Shown: piece by piece, positions 9,777-17,309 of the stretch
Layout of the letters: each line of letters begins with the position of its first letter
How positions within the stretch are numbered: the stretch's first letter is position 1
Source of the DNA: Bradyrhizobium sp. CCGUVB1N3
GTDB taxonomy: Bacteria; Pseudomonadota; Alphaproteobacteria; Rhizobiales; Xanthobacteraceae
Reading direction: 5' to 3'
Length of the DNA stretch: 64,000 nt
Assembly (NCBI RefSeq): GCF_024199925.1
Contig: NZ_JANADR010000001.1
Span: 9,489,501 to 9,553,500 of the forward strand
Made by a program: the position numbers and the translations under genes
The notes under the pieces: model-generated
The model's database searches: none
What the model saw: only the letters and a program-made list of their open reading frames with translations
What the model was told of the DNA's origin: nothing

Positions 9777-10063
9777 CCGATTTTGATACCGGCACGGTTG
9801 GCACATTGCCTGGGTCAGGGGCTCGAGGCATCAACGTCGCCTGTTGGCCCTCAGTGACATGATCGTGCTGTAGTATCGATTGCGATTAAGATCTTAAGTT
9901 GCGTGCGCGATGTTGCTCGCGGCCTCACCCGCGACATATCCCGCAGGCACCAGGGCGAGCGCGCTTGCGCGCCACGCCGGTTCGTTGCATTCGCGCGAGC
10001 CGCTCCTGCTGTTGGGACGGACAGGACGGCCGCAGCAGCAGAGAGCACGCTTGGGTAAAGAGG

Positions 10064-10360
10064 TTAGGCCCGCGTGCCGGTGAAGGGGAAGCTGCCCATC
10101 GGGCCGATGCCCATCTCACCGCTCATGCTGTCGCCGGAGACCTTGCCGATGAATTCGAGCGTCAGCGGCATCGGATTGGTGATCGAGACTTTCCAGTTGA
10201 CGGCATCGCCGCTGACCGCACCGTCGAAGATCTCGGCGGTGTTGCCTTCCGCGCCCTGCGTGCCCGTGAGCGTGCCGTCCGAGCTCGTCAGGCTCAGCGT
10301 CGCCTGGCGCTCACCCATCGGCGTCGTCATGGTCAGATTCCAGTTGCCGTCCACAGCCAT
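10064..10360 (-). CDS. Small beta-rich conserved hypothetical protein (98 aa)
   Basis: Starts MAVDGNWNLTMTTPMGERQA with GGAGACGGGA just upstream. The frame stays open further upstream, but ribosome site and compositional change favour 10360. The protein alternates short beta strands and Gly/Asp turns (LSLTSSDGTLTGTQG, KVSITNPMPLTLEFIGKVSG, SMSGEMGIGPMGSFPFTGTRA), suggesting a small beta barrel or sandwich. No signal peptide. It is the last gene of the minus-strand group below the TetR-controlled promoters, 105 bases after the YciB-like gene, so it may be co-transcribed. Function unknown. Confidence 0.75.
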   Translation of the reverse strand: MAVDGNWNLTMTTPMGERQATLSLTSSDGTLTGTQGAEGNTAEIFDGAVSGDAVNWKVSITNPMPLTLEFIGKVSGDSMSGEMGIGPMGSFPFTGTRA

Positions 10361-10465
10361 TCCCGTCTCCCTAAACTGTCGTGGTGAGCCCGCGTCGCGC
10401 GGTCCGTCCAGAGTTGAGCGTATAGCCCAACTCAATGCCGCTGCCTAACGCTCTCTTCGCCGCAG

Positions 10466-11020
10466 TCAGGCGCGGGCGGCGGCGCGCAGGCGGCCGGTGA
10501 TGATGATGCGGAAGATCACGTATTGGATGGCGAACGCCGCGATCTTGGCGCCGACGGCGACGACCGACACGTAGAACGCCCACAATTTGAGATCGCCGGT
10601 CCAGGCGACCGCGATGGTGCCGGCGCCGAGCACGAACATCAGCACCGCCCAGGCGTAGCCTGCGGCTGTGACATATTCCGGAATGACGTCGGTCACCCGC
10701 GCCGGCATATAGCGCAGCATCCAGCCGGGCTTGAGCATGATCGCGCCGATCGCGAAATGTGCGATCGAGGGCTTTGCCAGGACGAAGCGCGGATCATGGG
10801 TGAGAATGGTGGCGGTCCCCAGCACGATGACCAGCGCGAGCGAGGCGTAGGTCATGTAGCCGAGCGAGTTGCCCTTGACGCGGGCATAGATCACCTGCGC
10901 AATTGCCCCTGTAACCGCCAACGACGTCGCCAGGATGATGTTGTCGGTTGCGAGATAGATGATCAGGAAGACGATGGTCGAGAGGAAATCGGAGGCGAGG
11001 CGGGCGAATACGTCCTTCAT
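10466..11020 (-). CDS. YciB/septation protein A (IspZ) family membrane protein
   Basis: A 184-residue integral membrane protein with about five to six hydrophobic segments. The N-terminal LIIYLATDNIILATSLAVTGAIAQVIYARVKG and the following LVLGT..LTHDPRFV.KPSIAHFAIGAIML resemble YciB/septation protein A (helix, then FHDDRFIKWKPT). In the mid-region, VTAAGYAWAVLMFVLGAGTIAVAW fits the family's LNLAWALFFIALG motif. YciB-type proteins act in the inner membrane in cell envelope synthesis and division. This is a shorter, divergent relative, probably not the housekeeping copy. It follows the 11036-11605 gene by 15 bases, so the two form an operon with an operator-flanked promoter at 11626-11701. Confidence 0.7.
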   Translation of the reverse strand: MKDVFARLASDFLSTIVFLIIYLATDNIILATSLAVTGAIAQVIYARVKGNSLGYMTYASLALVIVLGTATILTHDPRFVLAKPSIAHFAIGAIMLKPGWMLRYMPARVTDVIPEYVTAAGYAWAVLMFVLGAGTIAVAWTGDLKLWAFYVSVVAVGAKIAAFAIQYVIFRIIITGRLRAAARA

Positions 11021-11035
11021 CGTCGGTCCTGTCGG

Positions 11036-11605
11036 TTAGGAGTTGGGCAGTGCGACGGGCGCACCGTACTTGATCCTGCGGTACTCGGGGTACCACTTCG
11101 TGAAATACATCGCGCTGTTGCGGGCGGCAAAGGCCACTGCGAGGCCCGACCAGATCGGCAGGCCCGGCACGTAGAGCAGCACGACGTTGGAGGCCATCAT
11201 CAACAGCGCGGCCGCGGTCCAGGCGGCGGTGATCGTGTAGTTGGCGCGCAGGAAGCCCGGCATCGCGGCGGTCTCGGCGGGGACCTCTTCGAGGGCATAT
11301 TGCAGCGTGAACGGGTGGCGAGCCAGCATCGAGCCGAGCGAGATCACGAAGATGCCGGCATCGACCGAAACCTTCACCGCGAGCGCGCTCAGCAGCGGAT
11401 TGAGCAGCGCGAGATAGATACCGATGCCGGCGAACAGGATCGCCGATCCGGCGGCGAGGATCTTCACCGAGCGGCCACGCACCACATCGATCGCGATGGT
11501 GGCAAGGCAGATTGCAGAGGCCGTGAGCACGCTGACCTTTGCCGATGCCAGGAACATCAGGAAGCCAAAGGCGCCATAGGGGGCAAGGATCAGGAAGATG
11601 GTCAT
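11036..11605 (-). CDS. Multi-pass membrane protein of unknown function
   Basis: A 189-residue protein with hydrophobic segments at about 3-20, 25-42, 50-75, 80-95, 122-140 and 143-160. No signal peptide is separate from the first membrane helix. The C-terminus FTKWYPEYRRIKYGAPVALPNS is polar and probably cytosolic. It resembles the next gene (YciB-like) in general layout, including a final segment preceded by WSGLAVAFAARNSAMYF. The two may be distant relatives, but I could not align them with confidence. It is the first gene after the operator-flanked promoter at 11626-11701. Confidence 0.75.
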   Translation of the reverse strand: MTIFLILAPYGAFGFLMFLASAKVSVLTASAICLATIAIDVVRGRSVKILAAGSAILFAGIGIYLALLNPLLSALAVKVSVDAGIFVISLGSMLARHPFTLQYALEEVPAETAAMPGFLRANYTITAAWTAAALLMMASNVVLLYVPGLPIWSGLAVAFAARNSAMYFTKWYPEYRRIKYGAPVALPNS

Positions 11606-11625
11606 GAGCCGCCTCGGTCAAGTCA

Positions 11626-11701
11626 ATCTTTACAATGTAAAGATCAATAGTTCAGGCCAAAGCAAGGGTCAAGTGAAATCTTTACAGTGTCAAAATGATG
11701 T
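11626..11701 (-). promoter_or_regulatory. Promoter flanked by two TetR-type operators (site pair 1)
   Basis: Operator 1a at 11626-11644 is a perfect palindrome, ATCTTTACA-A-TGTAAAGAT. Operator 1b at 11678-11696 is ATCTTTACA-G-TGTCAAAAT. On the minus strand a -35 TTGACC (11667-11672), a 17-base spacer and a -10 TATTGA (11644-11649) lie between and against the operators. This promoter faces the gene at 11036-11605. Segment 11667-11701 matches 13782-13816 at 32 of 35 bases. Operator 1b overlaps the 3' end of the MAPEG gene. Confidence 0.75.
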
Positions 11702-12167
11702 GAATGACTTGTAAAAAGTGAATTGCAGCAATGGCTTGCACCGCAGCTTCGTCGGCGACGTCGCGCCAGGGTAGCTGCGACAGGATCGTCAAGGCACACG
11801 TGATCAACAGGCTGATGGTGATGACAATGCCGCCGACGCGGCCGATCTGAAACCGGAGCGAGTTCGGCGCGGCGGACAGGCCGAAGGGATGGATCAGCCG
11901 CGACAGCAAAAGTGCGCCCATCAGGAGGTGAACGCGCAGTGCTGAGGCGCCGGACATTTCGATCATGGCCACCATCAGCGTGATGATCGGCACATATTCC
12001 ATGAAGTTGCCGTGCGCGCGGATCGCGTTGCGCAAGCTCGTGTTGCCGCCGTCGCTGAAGGCGGCCTTGTTGCTCCGCCGCAGCCGGATCACTTGCAGCG
12101 CGAGGACGGCGTAGATCAGGGCGAGGATCGCGAGATAGAACGCGGTGATGGAGGGCATGTGCATGTG
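11682..12167 (-). CDS. MAPEG family membrane protein
   Basis: A 161-residue, four-helix membrane protein of the MAPEG family (membrane-associated proteins in eicosanoid and glutathione metabolism). The signature lies in residues 20-110: RLRRSNKAAFSDGG, LRNAIRAHGNFMEYVPI, then LLLSRLIHPFGLS. The RAHGNFMEYVPI motif contains the Arg/His/Asn/Glu residues used for glutathione binding in known members. Bacterial MAPEG proteins often act as glutathione transferases or peroxidases in the membrane. The start is either M at 12167 or M two codons on (MHMPS). A repeat element (12206-12312) lies between this gene and the carotenoid oxygenase gene, so read-through from the upstream promoter is possible but not certain. 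Confidence 0.83.
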   Translation of the reverse strand, partial: HMHMPSITAFYLAILALIYAVLALQVIRLRRSNKAAFSDGGNTSLRNAIRAHGNFMEYVPIITLMVAMIEMSGASALRVHLLMGALLLSRLIHPFGLSAAPNSLRFQIGRVGGIVITISLLITCALTILSQLPWRDVADEAAVQAIAAIHFLQVIHIILTL

Positions 12168-12205
12168 AGGCTTCCTCGTGAGGCACGGCATGCTTTTTCA
12201 ACGGT

Positions 12206-12312
12206 GTCATTCCGGGGCGCGCCACTTGGCGCGAGCCCGGAATCCATCGTGCCGCATCAGGCGCGGCGAAAATGGATTCCGGGCTCGTCGCTTCGCTCCG
12301 CCCGGAAATGAC
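12206..12312. repeat. Dispersed inverted-repeat element, family A, copy 2
   Basis: Begins GTCATTCCGGG (12206-12216) and ends CCCGGAAATGAC (12301-12312), with one extra A in the right end. Internal hairpins are CGCGCCACTTGGCGCG and GGAATCCAT...ATGGATTCC. It sits in the space between the carotenoid oxygenase and MAPEG genes. Confidence 0.85.
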
Positions 12313-12323
12313 GGAAGTGGGAC

Positions 12324-13724
12324 CTACGCCGCTCCGACCCAATTGCCGTGAAACCCGTCGGGCACGCGGTGGCCGAGTTGTACGAGCGCGACGGGGCCTG
12401 CCTCGACATCGGTGGCGTTGAACACGGCGAGATCGCTGCGGTTCTCGCGGGCGCGCCAGACCACCGCGAGCAGCCAGCCCTCGCCTTCCGCGGCATCCTT
12501 GGCACGCTCGACGAATACCGGCTCGGAGATGCTGTCGCCGGCCGGCAGCAGGTAATGGCCGAGGCGTTTTCCCGCACCATCGACATGCACGATGCCGGAC
12601 AGCGCGGTGAACATCGGCAGTCGTGGGTTGGCGCAGGCGTACCAGCCGTGGCTCGTCTTCAATCCTGCGCGACGATCATCGACGCGCGGGAATTCGCCGG
12701 TGAGATCGTCGAGATAGGTCTGCTGGAAGCGGTCGGTATTCCCGGTGAGATCGAACGTCCAGCGGCAATGCCGCGCGAACGATTTCTCGGGATTGGTCGG
12801 CCTGCCGTCGGGATGCGGAAACAGCGGCGCCTCCTCGAACTGCATGACGTCGGCGACGATGCGGTTGCCGTCCTCCCAGGCGTTCATCACGTGGAAGACG
12901 TAGCAGGCTTCGGCGCGGAACCAGACGATGTCCTCTGGCCTGCCGTTGCGCTTCATCACGCCGACAAAGGCACCTTTCTCAGGCTCCCAGGCGTAGGGCG
13001 GCCGGCCCTTCATCGCACGCTCCATGCTGCCGGTGATGGGCAGGATCGGAAACAGCACGTGGTTCTCGGTAACGATGAAGTCATGCACCATGCTGGCATA
13101 GGGCGCCTCGAAACGCGCAAAGCGCGTCGCCTTGCCGCTGGCGTCGATCGCGCCGTAGGAGAGGGTGGGCGTGAGCGGGCCGCTCGCATTGTATCCGAAG
13201 AACACCATCTCGCCGGTTGAGGGATCGATCTTCGGATGTGCGGTGAAGGGGCCGGCGACGCGGCCCTGGTAGTTGCAATAGCCGCGCGTTGTGAGCGTGC
13301 CGGGCTCGATCTCGGTCGGCAGATGACCCTCTTCGAGCGCGAGCAGCTTGCCGGCGTGGAAGATGACGTTGGTGTTGGCGACGCCGCCGTCGGTCAGGTG
13401 CGCAGGCGCATCTGGCAATTTGCTGCCGAAGCCCTTGCCGAAGAATGCGCGGCCGGCATCATGCTCGGCCTGCCATTTCGGGGTGCGGACCCAGCGGTTG
13501 CGGTAGCTCGCGCGACCATTCTCCAGGTGGAAAGCGTGCAGCATGCCGTCGCCGACGAACCAGTGCGCGCCGGGTACGTCGAACTGTGGATTGGGACCGT
13601 TGCGATAGAGCGTCCCGTTCAATTCGCGCGGCAACTCGCCGACGACCTTCAGGAACGGCGCGTCGGCCTCGAACGGGATGGGCGCGCGATTGGGCGGCAC
13701 CTGGCTGAACACATCCTGCTGCAT
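12324..13724 (-). CDS. Carotenoid oxygenase (RPE65/CCD family)
   Basis: A 466-residue non-heme iron dioxygenase of the carotenoid-cleavage/lignostilbene family, which splits a C=C bond to give two carbonyls. Family hallmarks are the N-terminal LPRELNGTLYRNGPNPQF, GDGMLHAFHLENG, TAHPKIDPSTGEMVFFGY (first His ligand), MVHDFIVTENHVLF (second), FHVMNAWEDGN (third) and the C-terminal VPDGFHGNW (fourth). All four iron histidines are therefore present. The ATG at 13724 is preferred over the in-frame start at 13787 because GGGAG lies just upstream and the promoter lies in between. It is transcribed from an operator-flanked promoter divergent from the tetR gene. The substrate (carotenoid, stilbene or apocarotenoid) is unknown. 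Confidence 0.9.
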   Translation of the reverse strand: MQQDVFSQVPPNRAPIPFEADAPFLKVVGELPRELNGTLYRNGPNPQFDVPGAHWFVGDGMLHAFHLENGRASYRNRWVRTPKWQAEHDAGRAFFGKGFGSKLPDAPAHLTDGGVANTNVIFHAGKLLALEEGHLPTEIEPGTLTTRGYCNYQGRVAGPFTAHPKIDPSTGEMVFFGYNASGPLTPTLSYGAIDASGKATRFARFEAPYASMVHDFIVTENHVLFPILPITGSMERAMKGRPPYAWEPEKGAFVGVMKRNGRPEDIVWFRAEACYVFHVMNAWEDGNRIVADVMQFEEAPLFPHPDGRPTNPEKSFARHCRWTFDLTGNTDRFQQTYLDDLTGEFPRVDDRRAGLKTSHGWYACANPRLPMFTALSGIVHVDGAGKRLGHYLLPAGDSISEPVFVERAKDAAEGEGWLLAVVWRARENRSDLAVFNATDVEAGPVALVQLGHRVPDGFHGNWVGAA

Positions 13725-13739
13725 GGCGGATTCTCCCTG

Positions 13740-13824
13740 ATCTTTACATCGTAAAGATAAGGTAGTGGCGAGCCGGGCGCCGGTCAAGCGAAATCTTTAC
13801 ACTGTCAAAATGACGTCATATAAC
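13740..13824. promoter_or_regulatory. Divergent promoters with two TetR-type operators (site pair 2)
   Basis: Operator 2a at 13740-13758 is ATCTTTACA-T-CGTAAAGAT. Operator 2b at 13793-13811 is ATCTTTACA-C-TGTCAAAAT. On the minus strand -35 TTGACC (13782-13787), a 17-base spacer and -10 TACCTT (13759-13764) lie between the operators and face the carotenoid oxygenase gene. On the plus strand -35 TTTACA (13796-13801, inside operator 2b), a 17-base spacer and -10 TATAAC (13819-13824) face the tetR gene. The arrangement copies that at 11626-11701. Confidence 0.75.
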
Positions 13825-13831
13825 GCCAGTC

Positions 13832-14563
13832 ATGGCCAAGACCGAAACCATCCGCCGCGCTCGCCCCAGAAAATCGCCGTCATCCGCCGCGAAGGAGCGG
13901 CCGCGCCGCGCCGCGAGTGCGAAGGCCGAGACGCCTTATCACCACGGTGCGCTGCGCGAGGCGCTACTCAAGGCGGCCGAGCGCGTGCTGGAGCGCGACG
14001 GCCTCGGCGGCCTCACGCTGCGTGCGGTGGCGCGCGAGGCGGGGGTGTCGCATGCCGCGCCGACCCATCATTTCGGCGACCTCACCGGTCTCGTCAGCGA
14101 GCTCGCCGCGGTCGGCTTCCGCCAGTTCAATGCGGCGATGGCCTCGGCCTGCGATTCCGCGACGACGTCACTCGAGCGGGCGCTGGCGCGACCCAAGGCC
14201 TATGTCGCCTATGCGCAGGCCCATCCCGGCATGTACGGCATCATGTTCCGCACCGAGCGGCTCGACTATTCCAGGCCGTCGCTGCACGAAGCCGCGGAGG
14301 CCTCCTTTGCGGGGCTTGCCAACGCCATCGGCGCGATGCGCCAGGAGCAGATCAGCCGCGATACAATGACGCTCGACCAGGCGGCAGCGATCGCGCGCGC
14401 CTGGTCGATGGTGCACGGCTTCACCATGCTGCTGCTCGACGGCCGGCTCGAGGATATTTTGGGGCGGTTGCCGAATGGCACCACGGCCGAGCAGCTTCTG
14501 GAGGCGATCCTGAAGTCGACGGTGCCGAAGTGGCCAGTTGAGAGCGGCGCAGCGAAAGGCTAG
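13832..14563 (+). CDS. TetR/AcrR family transcriptional regulator
   Basis: A 243-residue repressor. Residues 1-32 are a basic, Arg/Ala-rich extension. Residues 35-85 are the TetR helix-turn-helix domain: YHHGALREALLKAAERVLERDG, then GLTLRAVAREAGVSHAAPTHHFGD. Residues 100-235 form the ligand-binding and dimer domain, of the WHG/TetR_C_33 type by recall (YVAYAQAHPGMYGIMFRTERLDYSRPS). No ribosome-binding site precedes the ATG. The predicted -10 ends 7 bases before it, so the mRNA is probably leaderless. The -35 is inside an operator, indicating autorepression. The same operator occurs at two target promoters, so this gene probably controls the carotenoid oxygenase gene and the 10466-11605 operon. 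Confidence 0.88.
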   Translation: MAKTETIRRARPRKSPSSAAKERPRRAASAKAETPYHHGALREALLKAAERVLERDGLGGLTLRAVAREAGVSHAAPTHHFGDLTGLVSELAAVGFRQFNAAMASACDSATTSLERALARPKAYVAYAQAHPGMYGIMFRTERLDYSRPSLHEAAEASFAGLANAIGAMRQEQISRDTMTLDQAAAIARAWSMVHGFTMLLLDGRLEDILGRLPNGTTAEQLLEAILKSTVPKWPVESGAAKG

Positions 14564-14574
14564 CGCGTCGCGAG

Positions 14575-14661
14575 TTAGGTACTGCCGAAGGATTGGGCGC
14601 CGGCCCGATCAAGCGCGGCGCTCGCGATGAGCAAAATCACGGCGAATGTGACACGCTTCAT
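14575..14661 (-). CDS. Very small exported peptide candidate (28 aa)
   Basis: Reading frame MKRVTFAVILLIASAALDRA then GAQSFGST. It has a basic start, a hydrophobic core and a polar end, as in a signal peptide or a single-pass micropeptide. GAGGG lies about 9 bases upstream. It converges on the tetR gene, 11 bases after that gene's stop. Length is too short to exclude chance. Confidence 0.4.
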   Translation of the reverse strand: MKRVTFAVILLIASAALDRAGAQSFGST

Positions 14662-14810
14662 GATGAGGCCCTCATGCCGCGGAACTCCCCTCATTCAGAC
14701 GTGTTCATTGTGGGGAAGGTTCAAACGGGGCCTCGAGACACCTGACATGGCCGCGGAATCGTTCTAGAAGAGCGCCTTCGCCTCGTCCCGCGTTGTCACT
14801 TATCTCGATC

Positions 14811-15371
14811 ATGTCAGCCATATCGTCGAACAAACCCTATCGCGTCGGCCGCTCCAAGACCGGACTTGGCCTCTTCGCCACCAAACCGATCAAGAAGGGT
14901 ACCCGGATCATCCGCTATTTCGGACCGATCCTGGACTGTCGGATCCCGGAACAGGACGACATCGAGAACAAATACCTGTTCGAGCTCAACGGCCGCTGGA
15001 CCATCGACGGCTCGGTGCGCAAGAACGTCGCGCGATACATCAACCATTCCTGCCGGCCCAACGCGGAATCCGACGTGCGGCCGCGCGAGCGCAAGGTCTT
15101 CATCCGCGCCATCAAGAACATCGAGGCGGGCGATGAGATCAACTACGACTACGGCACCGACTATTTCAAAGCCTATCTCAAGCCGATCGGCTGCAAGTGC
15201 GCCTCCTGCGAGACGAAGCGGAAGAAGCTGCGCGCCGAGGCGCGGGCCGAGCGGGCCAAGGTGAAGGCGCGCCCCGCGCGCAAGGCCAAGAAGACGGGCG
15301 CGAAGGCTGGCGCCAAGAAGAAGCTCAACGGCCACGCCTTCGGCAAAGCGAACGGCCGCGCGCGGGCTTAG
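14811..15371 (+). CDS. SET domain protein (putative protein lysine methyltransferase)
   Basis: A 186-residue protein. Residues 10-120 form a SET domain: GRSKTGLGLFATKPIKKGT, then YLFELNGRWTIDGS, the catalytic-core NHSCRPNAE (knot motif) and GDEINYDYG. A post-SET zinc-binding cysteine cluster follows, CKCASC. Residues 140-186 are a Lys/Arg/Ala-rich tail like histone H1, suggesting binding to nucleic acid. SET proteins transfer methyl groups from SAM to lysine, and bacterial targets are rarely known. The ATG at 14811 is preferred over a TTG at 14793. The stop overlaps the stop region of the convergent methyltransferase gene by 4 bases. Confidence 0.88.
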   Translation: MSAISSNKPYRVGRSKTGLGLFATKPIKKGTRIIRYFGPILDCRIPEQDDIENKYLFELNGRWTIDGSVRKNVARYINHSCRPNAESDVRPRERKVFIRAIKNIEAGDEINYDYGTDYFKAYLKPIGCKCASCETKRKKLRAEARAERAKVKARPARKAKKTGAKAGAKKKLNGHAFGKANGRARA

Positions 15372-15991
15372 GTCGAGTTCGCCTTCACCAGCGCAATGGT
15401 GCTCCAGCTGACGCCGGCGGGACGGTTTGCCGCCTGGATCGATTCCGAATGCACGTTGAGCATCAGCTGCAGGCCATACGGCCGTACCAGCTCGGTCGTT
15501 TCATCCGGCGAAACCTCGAACATGCGCCGGCCGGGTGGCACCGGGCCGTGACGCAGAGTCATGATGACCATGCCGTCGTCTGCGACCCGCGAGGCGAGAT
15601 TCGGCATGGCGCGGCGACGCTGCTCGATGTCGAGATGCATCCAGACCGCGGTGAGCATCACCAAGTCGAAGGTCGCGTTGCGGCGGCGCAGGAGCGCAAG
15701 ATCGGGCAGGCTGTCGTTCAGCCATTCGATGGCGGGCGAGGGATGTCGCGCAATGGCGCCCAGCCGCAAGGCATCGGTCGGCTCGACCGCGACAACGTGA
15801 TGGCCCATGTCGGCAAACCACGCCGCATCACGTCCCGTGCCGGCGCCGATGTCGAGCACGCGACGCGGCGAAGAGGGCATGAGGTGCAGCACCGCGCGAT
15901 GGGCGTCGGCGGACCGAATGTTCTCATAGCGCGTGAAAAGTTCGCCTGCTTCTTCTGCATAGCCTTCGGTGCCGCTGACCGGTTGTGACAT
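15368..15991 (-). CDS. Class I SAM-dependent methyltransferase
   Basis: A 207-residue Rossmann-fold methyltransferase. Motif I is VLDIGAGTGRDAAWFADMG (residues 44-62), the acidic end of strand 2 is VVAVEPTDALR, motif IV is FDLVMLTAVWMHL, and a later strand is DGMVIMTLRHGPVPPGRRMF. The start at 15991 (MSQPVSGTEGY) has AAGGGATGG upstream. The substrate is unknown. The 3' end overlaps the SET gene's stop by 4 bases. A family A repeat follows at 16058-16138. Confidence 0.87.
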   Translation of the reverse strand: MSQPVSGTEGYAEEAGELFTRYENIRSADAHRAVLHLMPSSPRRVLDIGAGTGRDAAWFADMGHHVVAVEPTDALRLGAIARHPSPAIEWLNDSLPDLALLRRRNATFDLVMLTAVWMHLDIEQRRRAMPNLASRVADDGMVIMTLRHGPVPPGRRMFEVSPDETTELVRPYGLQLMLNVHSESIQAANRPAGVSWSTIALVKANST

Positions 15992-16057
15992 CGCGCCATC
16001 CCTTCGGATCCGTGCGATTGTTGGCAGCACGGGCGGAGCGAAGCAATCGGCTTCTCC

Positions 16058-16138
16058 GTCATTCCGGGGCGATGCGTAGCATCGAACCCGGAATCTCGAG
16101 ATTCCGGGTCTGGTGCTGTCGCACCAGCCCGGAATGAC
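16058..16138. repeat. Dispersed inverted-repeat element, family A, copy 3
   Basis: Ends GTCATTCCGGGG (16058-16069) and CCCGGAATGAC (16128-16138). Internal palindromes are CGATGCGTAGCATCG, CCCGGAATCTCGAGATTCCGGG and TGGTGCTGTCGCACCA. It is a shorter version of the copy at 1768-1888. Confidence 0.85.
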
Positions 16139-16142
16139 GGTG

Positions 16143-16541
16143 TCACGCTGTCACAGCGCCACCGCTCTTCCGCAGCCCCACATACTGCAACTCCGCGAAA
16201 ACGCCCGTCGCGATCGCCTGGGCGACGACCATGAGCTCGCCGGCAAGGTTCGGCGACACCGCACCGGAGAACAGCAGCGCGATGCTCGCGGCCGTCCAGG
16301 CGGCGTTGCCGACCACGACGAGGATGACGAGCGCTTTCGGCACCGAGCTGCGCGAGGCAAGCCATCCGACCAGTGCGGCATAGGCGATCAGGAACAGGCC
16401 GGTCTCCCGCAGCAGCGTCTCGGGCAGATTGAACAGCGAGGCGAAGACGCCGGCGCCGAAGGCAAGGCCGATGGCCGAGACGCCGCTGAAGATCGCGTCG
16501 GCGAGCAAGGCACGGCGCAGGAAGGTGGATGCGAAGATCAT
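16143..16541 (-). CDS. Four-helix membrane protein of unknown function
   Basis: A 132-residue hydrophobic protein with membrane segments at about 12-35, 43-62, 68-92 and 98-120. The pattern (short N-terminus MIFASTFLRRALLADAIFSG, then alternating small and hydrophobic residues) suits a small integral membrane protein. No catalytic motif. It lies 34 bases upstream of another small gene on the other side of a gap (16576-16806). The pair may be one operon, the 16576-16806 gene first. Confidence 0.72.
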   Translation of the reverse strand: MIFASTFLRRALLADAIFSGVSAIGLAFGAGVFASLFNLPETLLRETGLFLIAYAALVGWLASRSSVPKALVILVVVGNAAWTAASIALLFSGAVSPNLAGELMVVAQAIATGVFAELQYVGLRKSGGAVTA

Positions 16542-16575
16542 GGTCGTTCTCCTTCTGTGGGCTTCGGGGTGAAGA

Positions 16576-16806
16576 TCAGCGCAGGCCGTGCCAGCAGGCG
16601 CGAATGATGCGTGCGAGACGAAACGGGCACAGGCCTTTTCCCACGCTGTGCTCGAGCGCCAGCACCTGCGCGACGACGAAGTCGCCGGTCGAATGCATCA
16701 GCGGTTCAGGCATGTTGAGGCTGCGCGCGAGCATGCGGGCTGCAAGCTTCACTGCCCAAGGCAGCAGGGTGTCGGCAACGGTCCGGTAGAGAAGCAACGC
16801 GATCAT
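16576..16806 (-). CDS. Small hypothetical protein (76 aa)
   Basis: Starts MIALLLYRTVADTLLPWAVK. Two ATG codons are close together. AGGAG touches the first and is 6 bases from the second (16806), so the second is taken. The protein has a moderately hydrophobic N-terminus, a central VVAQVLALEHSVG helix and a basic Cys-containing end (CPFRLARIIRACWHGLR). No known domain. It is probably transcribed with the following membrane protein gene. Confidence 0.6.
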   Translation of the reverse strand: MIALLLYRTVADTLLPWAVKLAARMLARSLNMPEPLMHSTGDFVVAQVLALEHSVGKGLCPFRLARIIRACWHGLR

Positions 16807-17309
16807 GGTCATCTCCTGTTGCCCGGAAAGATGAGCCACGGCCCTGCGCAATTCGATTAGCTCGGGGGTAAGAAAGACGCCTGTTTCTGGATATTTCTCA
16901 GATGTTCGACGCTGTCGCCCAGGACGTAGTTCGTCGCTTCAGGCTGATTGGGATGCGCTCGCGCTGAAGATCACAAGGGTCCCGGGCATCAGCGTGTTCG
17001 CCCGCAAGGGTGTCGGTTTCTTCGCAGTGTCCGTGATTTTACGGATATCCGCCATCATGGGCGCCTCGACAGTCACGGCCAAATACGGATCGCATCGCGG
17101 CATAATCGAATTAAAGTTGTCATGACATAAATTTCATGCATGTTGCCGCGGAGCCAAAAAAGGGACACGGCGGATCCTAACTCAGAACCCGACCGGCTCA
17201 ACAATCATGATGGTGGCGCGCATTTTGCTCGTGTCTCGTGCAGGCGAGTGGTGACGAACGAGCCAGATGGCGTTGAGGGGAGCGGTCGAATGAGCACCGC
17301 GGGTTGGGT
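16807..17309. other. 500-base stretch without a supported gene
   Basis: Upstream region of the low-GC patch. It contains an AT-rich promoter-like part around 17100-17145 with the 10-bp palindrome TGTCATGACA at 17119-17128, a possible binding site for a dimeric regulator. No convincing reading frame was seen. The stretch 16861-17060 looks like decayed coding sequence, but I could not name it. Confidence 0.4.

Noticed and set aside
12324..13787. Start of the carotenoid oxygenase at 13787
   Set aside because: That start would place the promoter and operator inside the coding region. The ATG at 13724 has a ribosome site.
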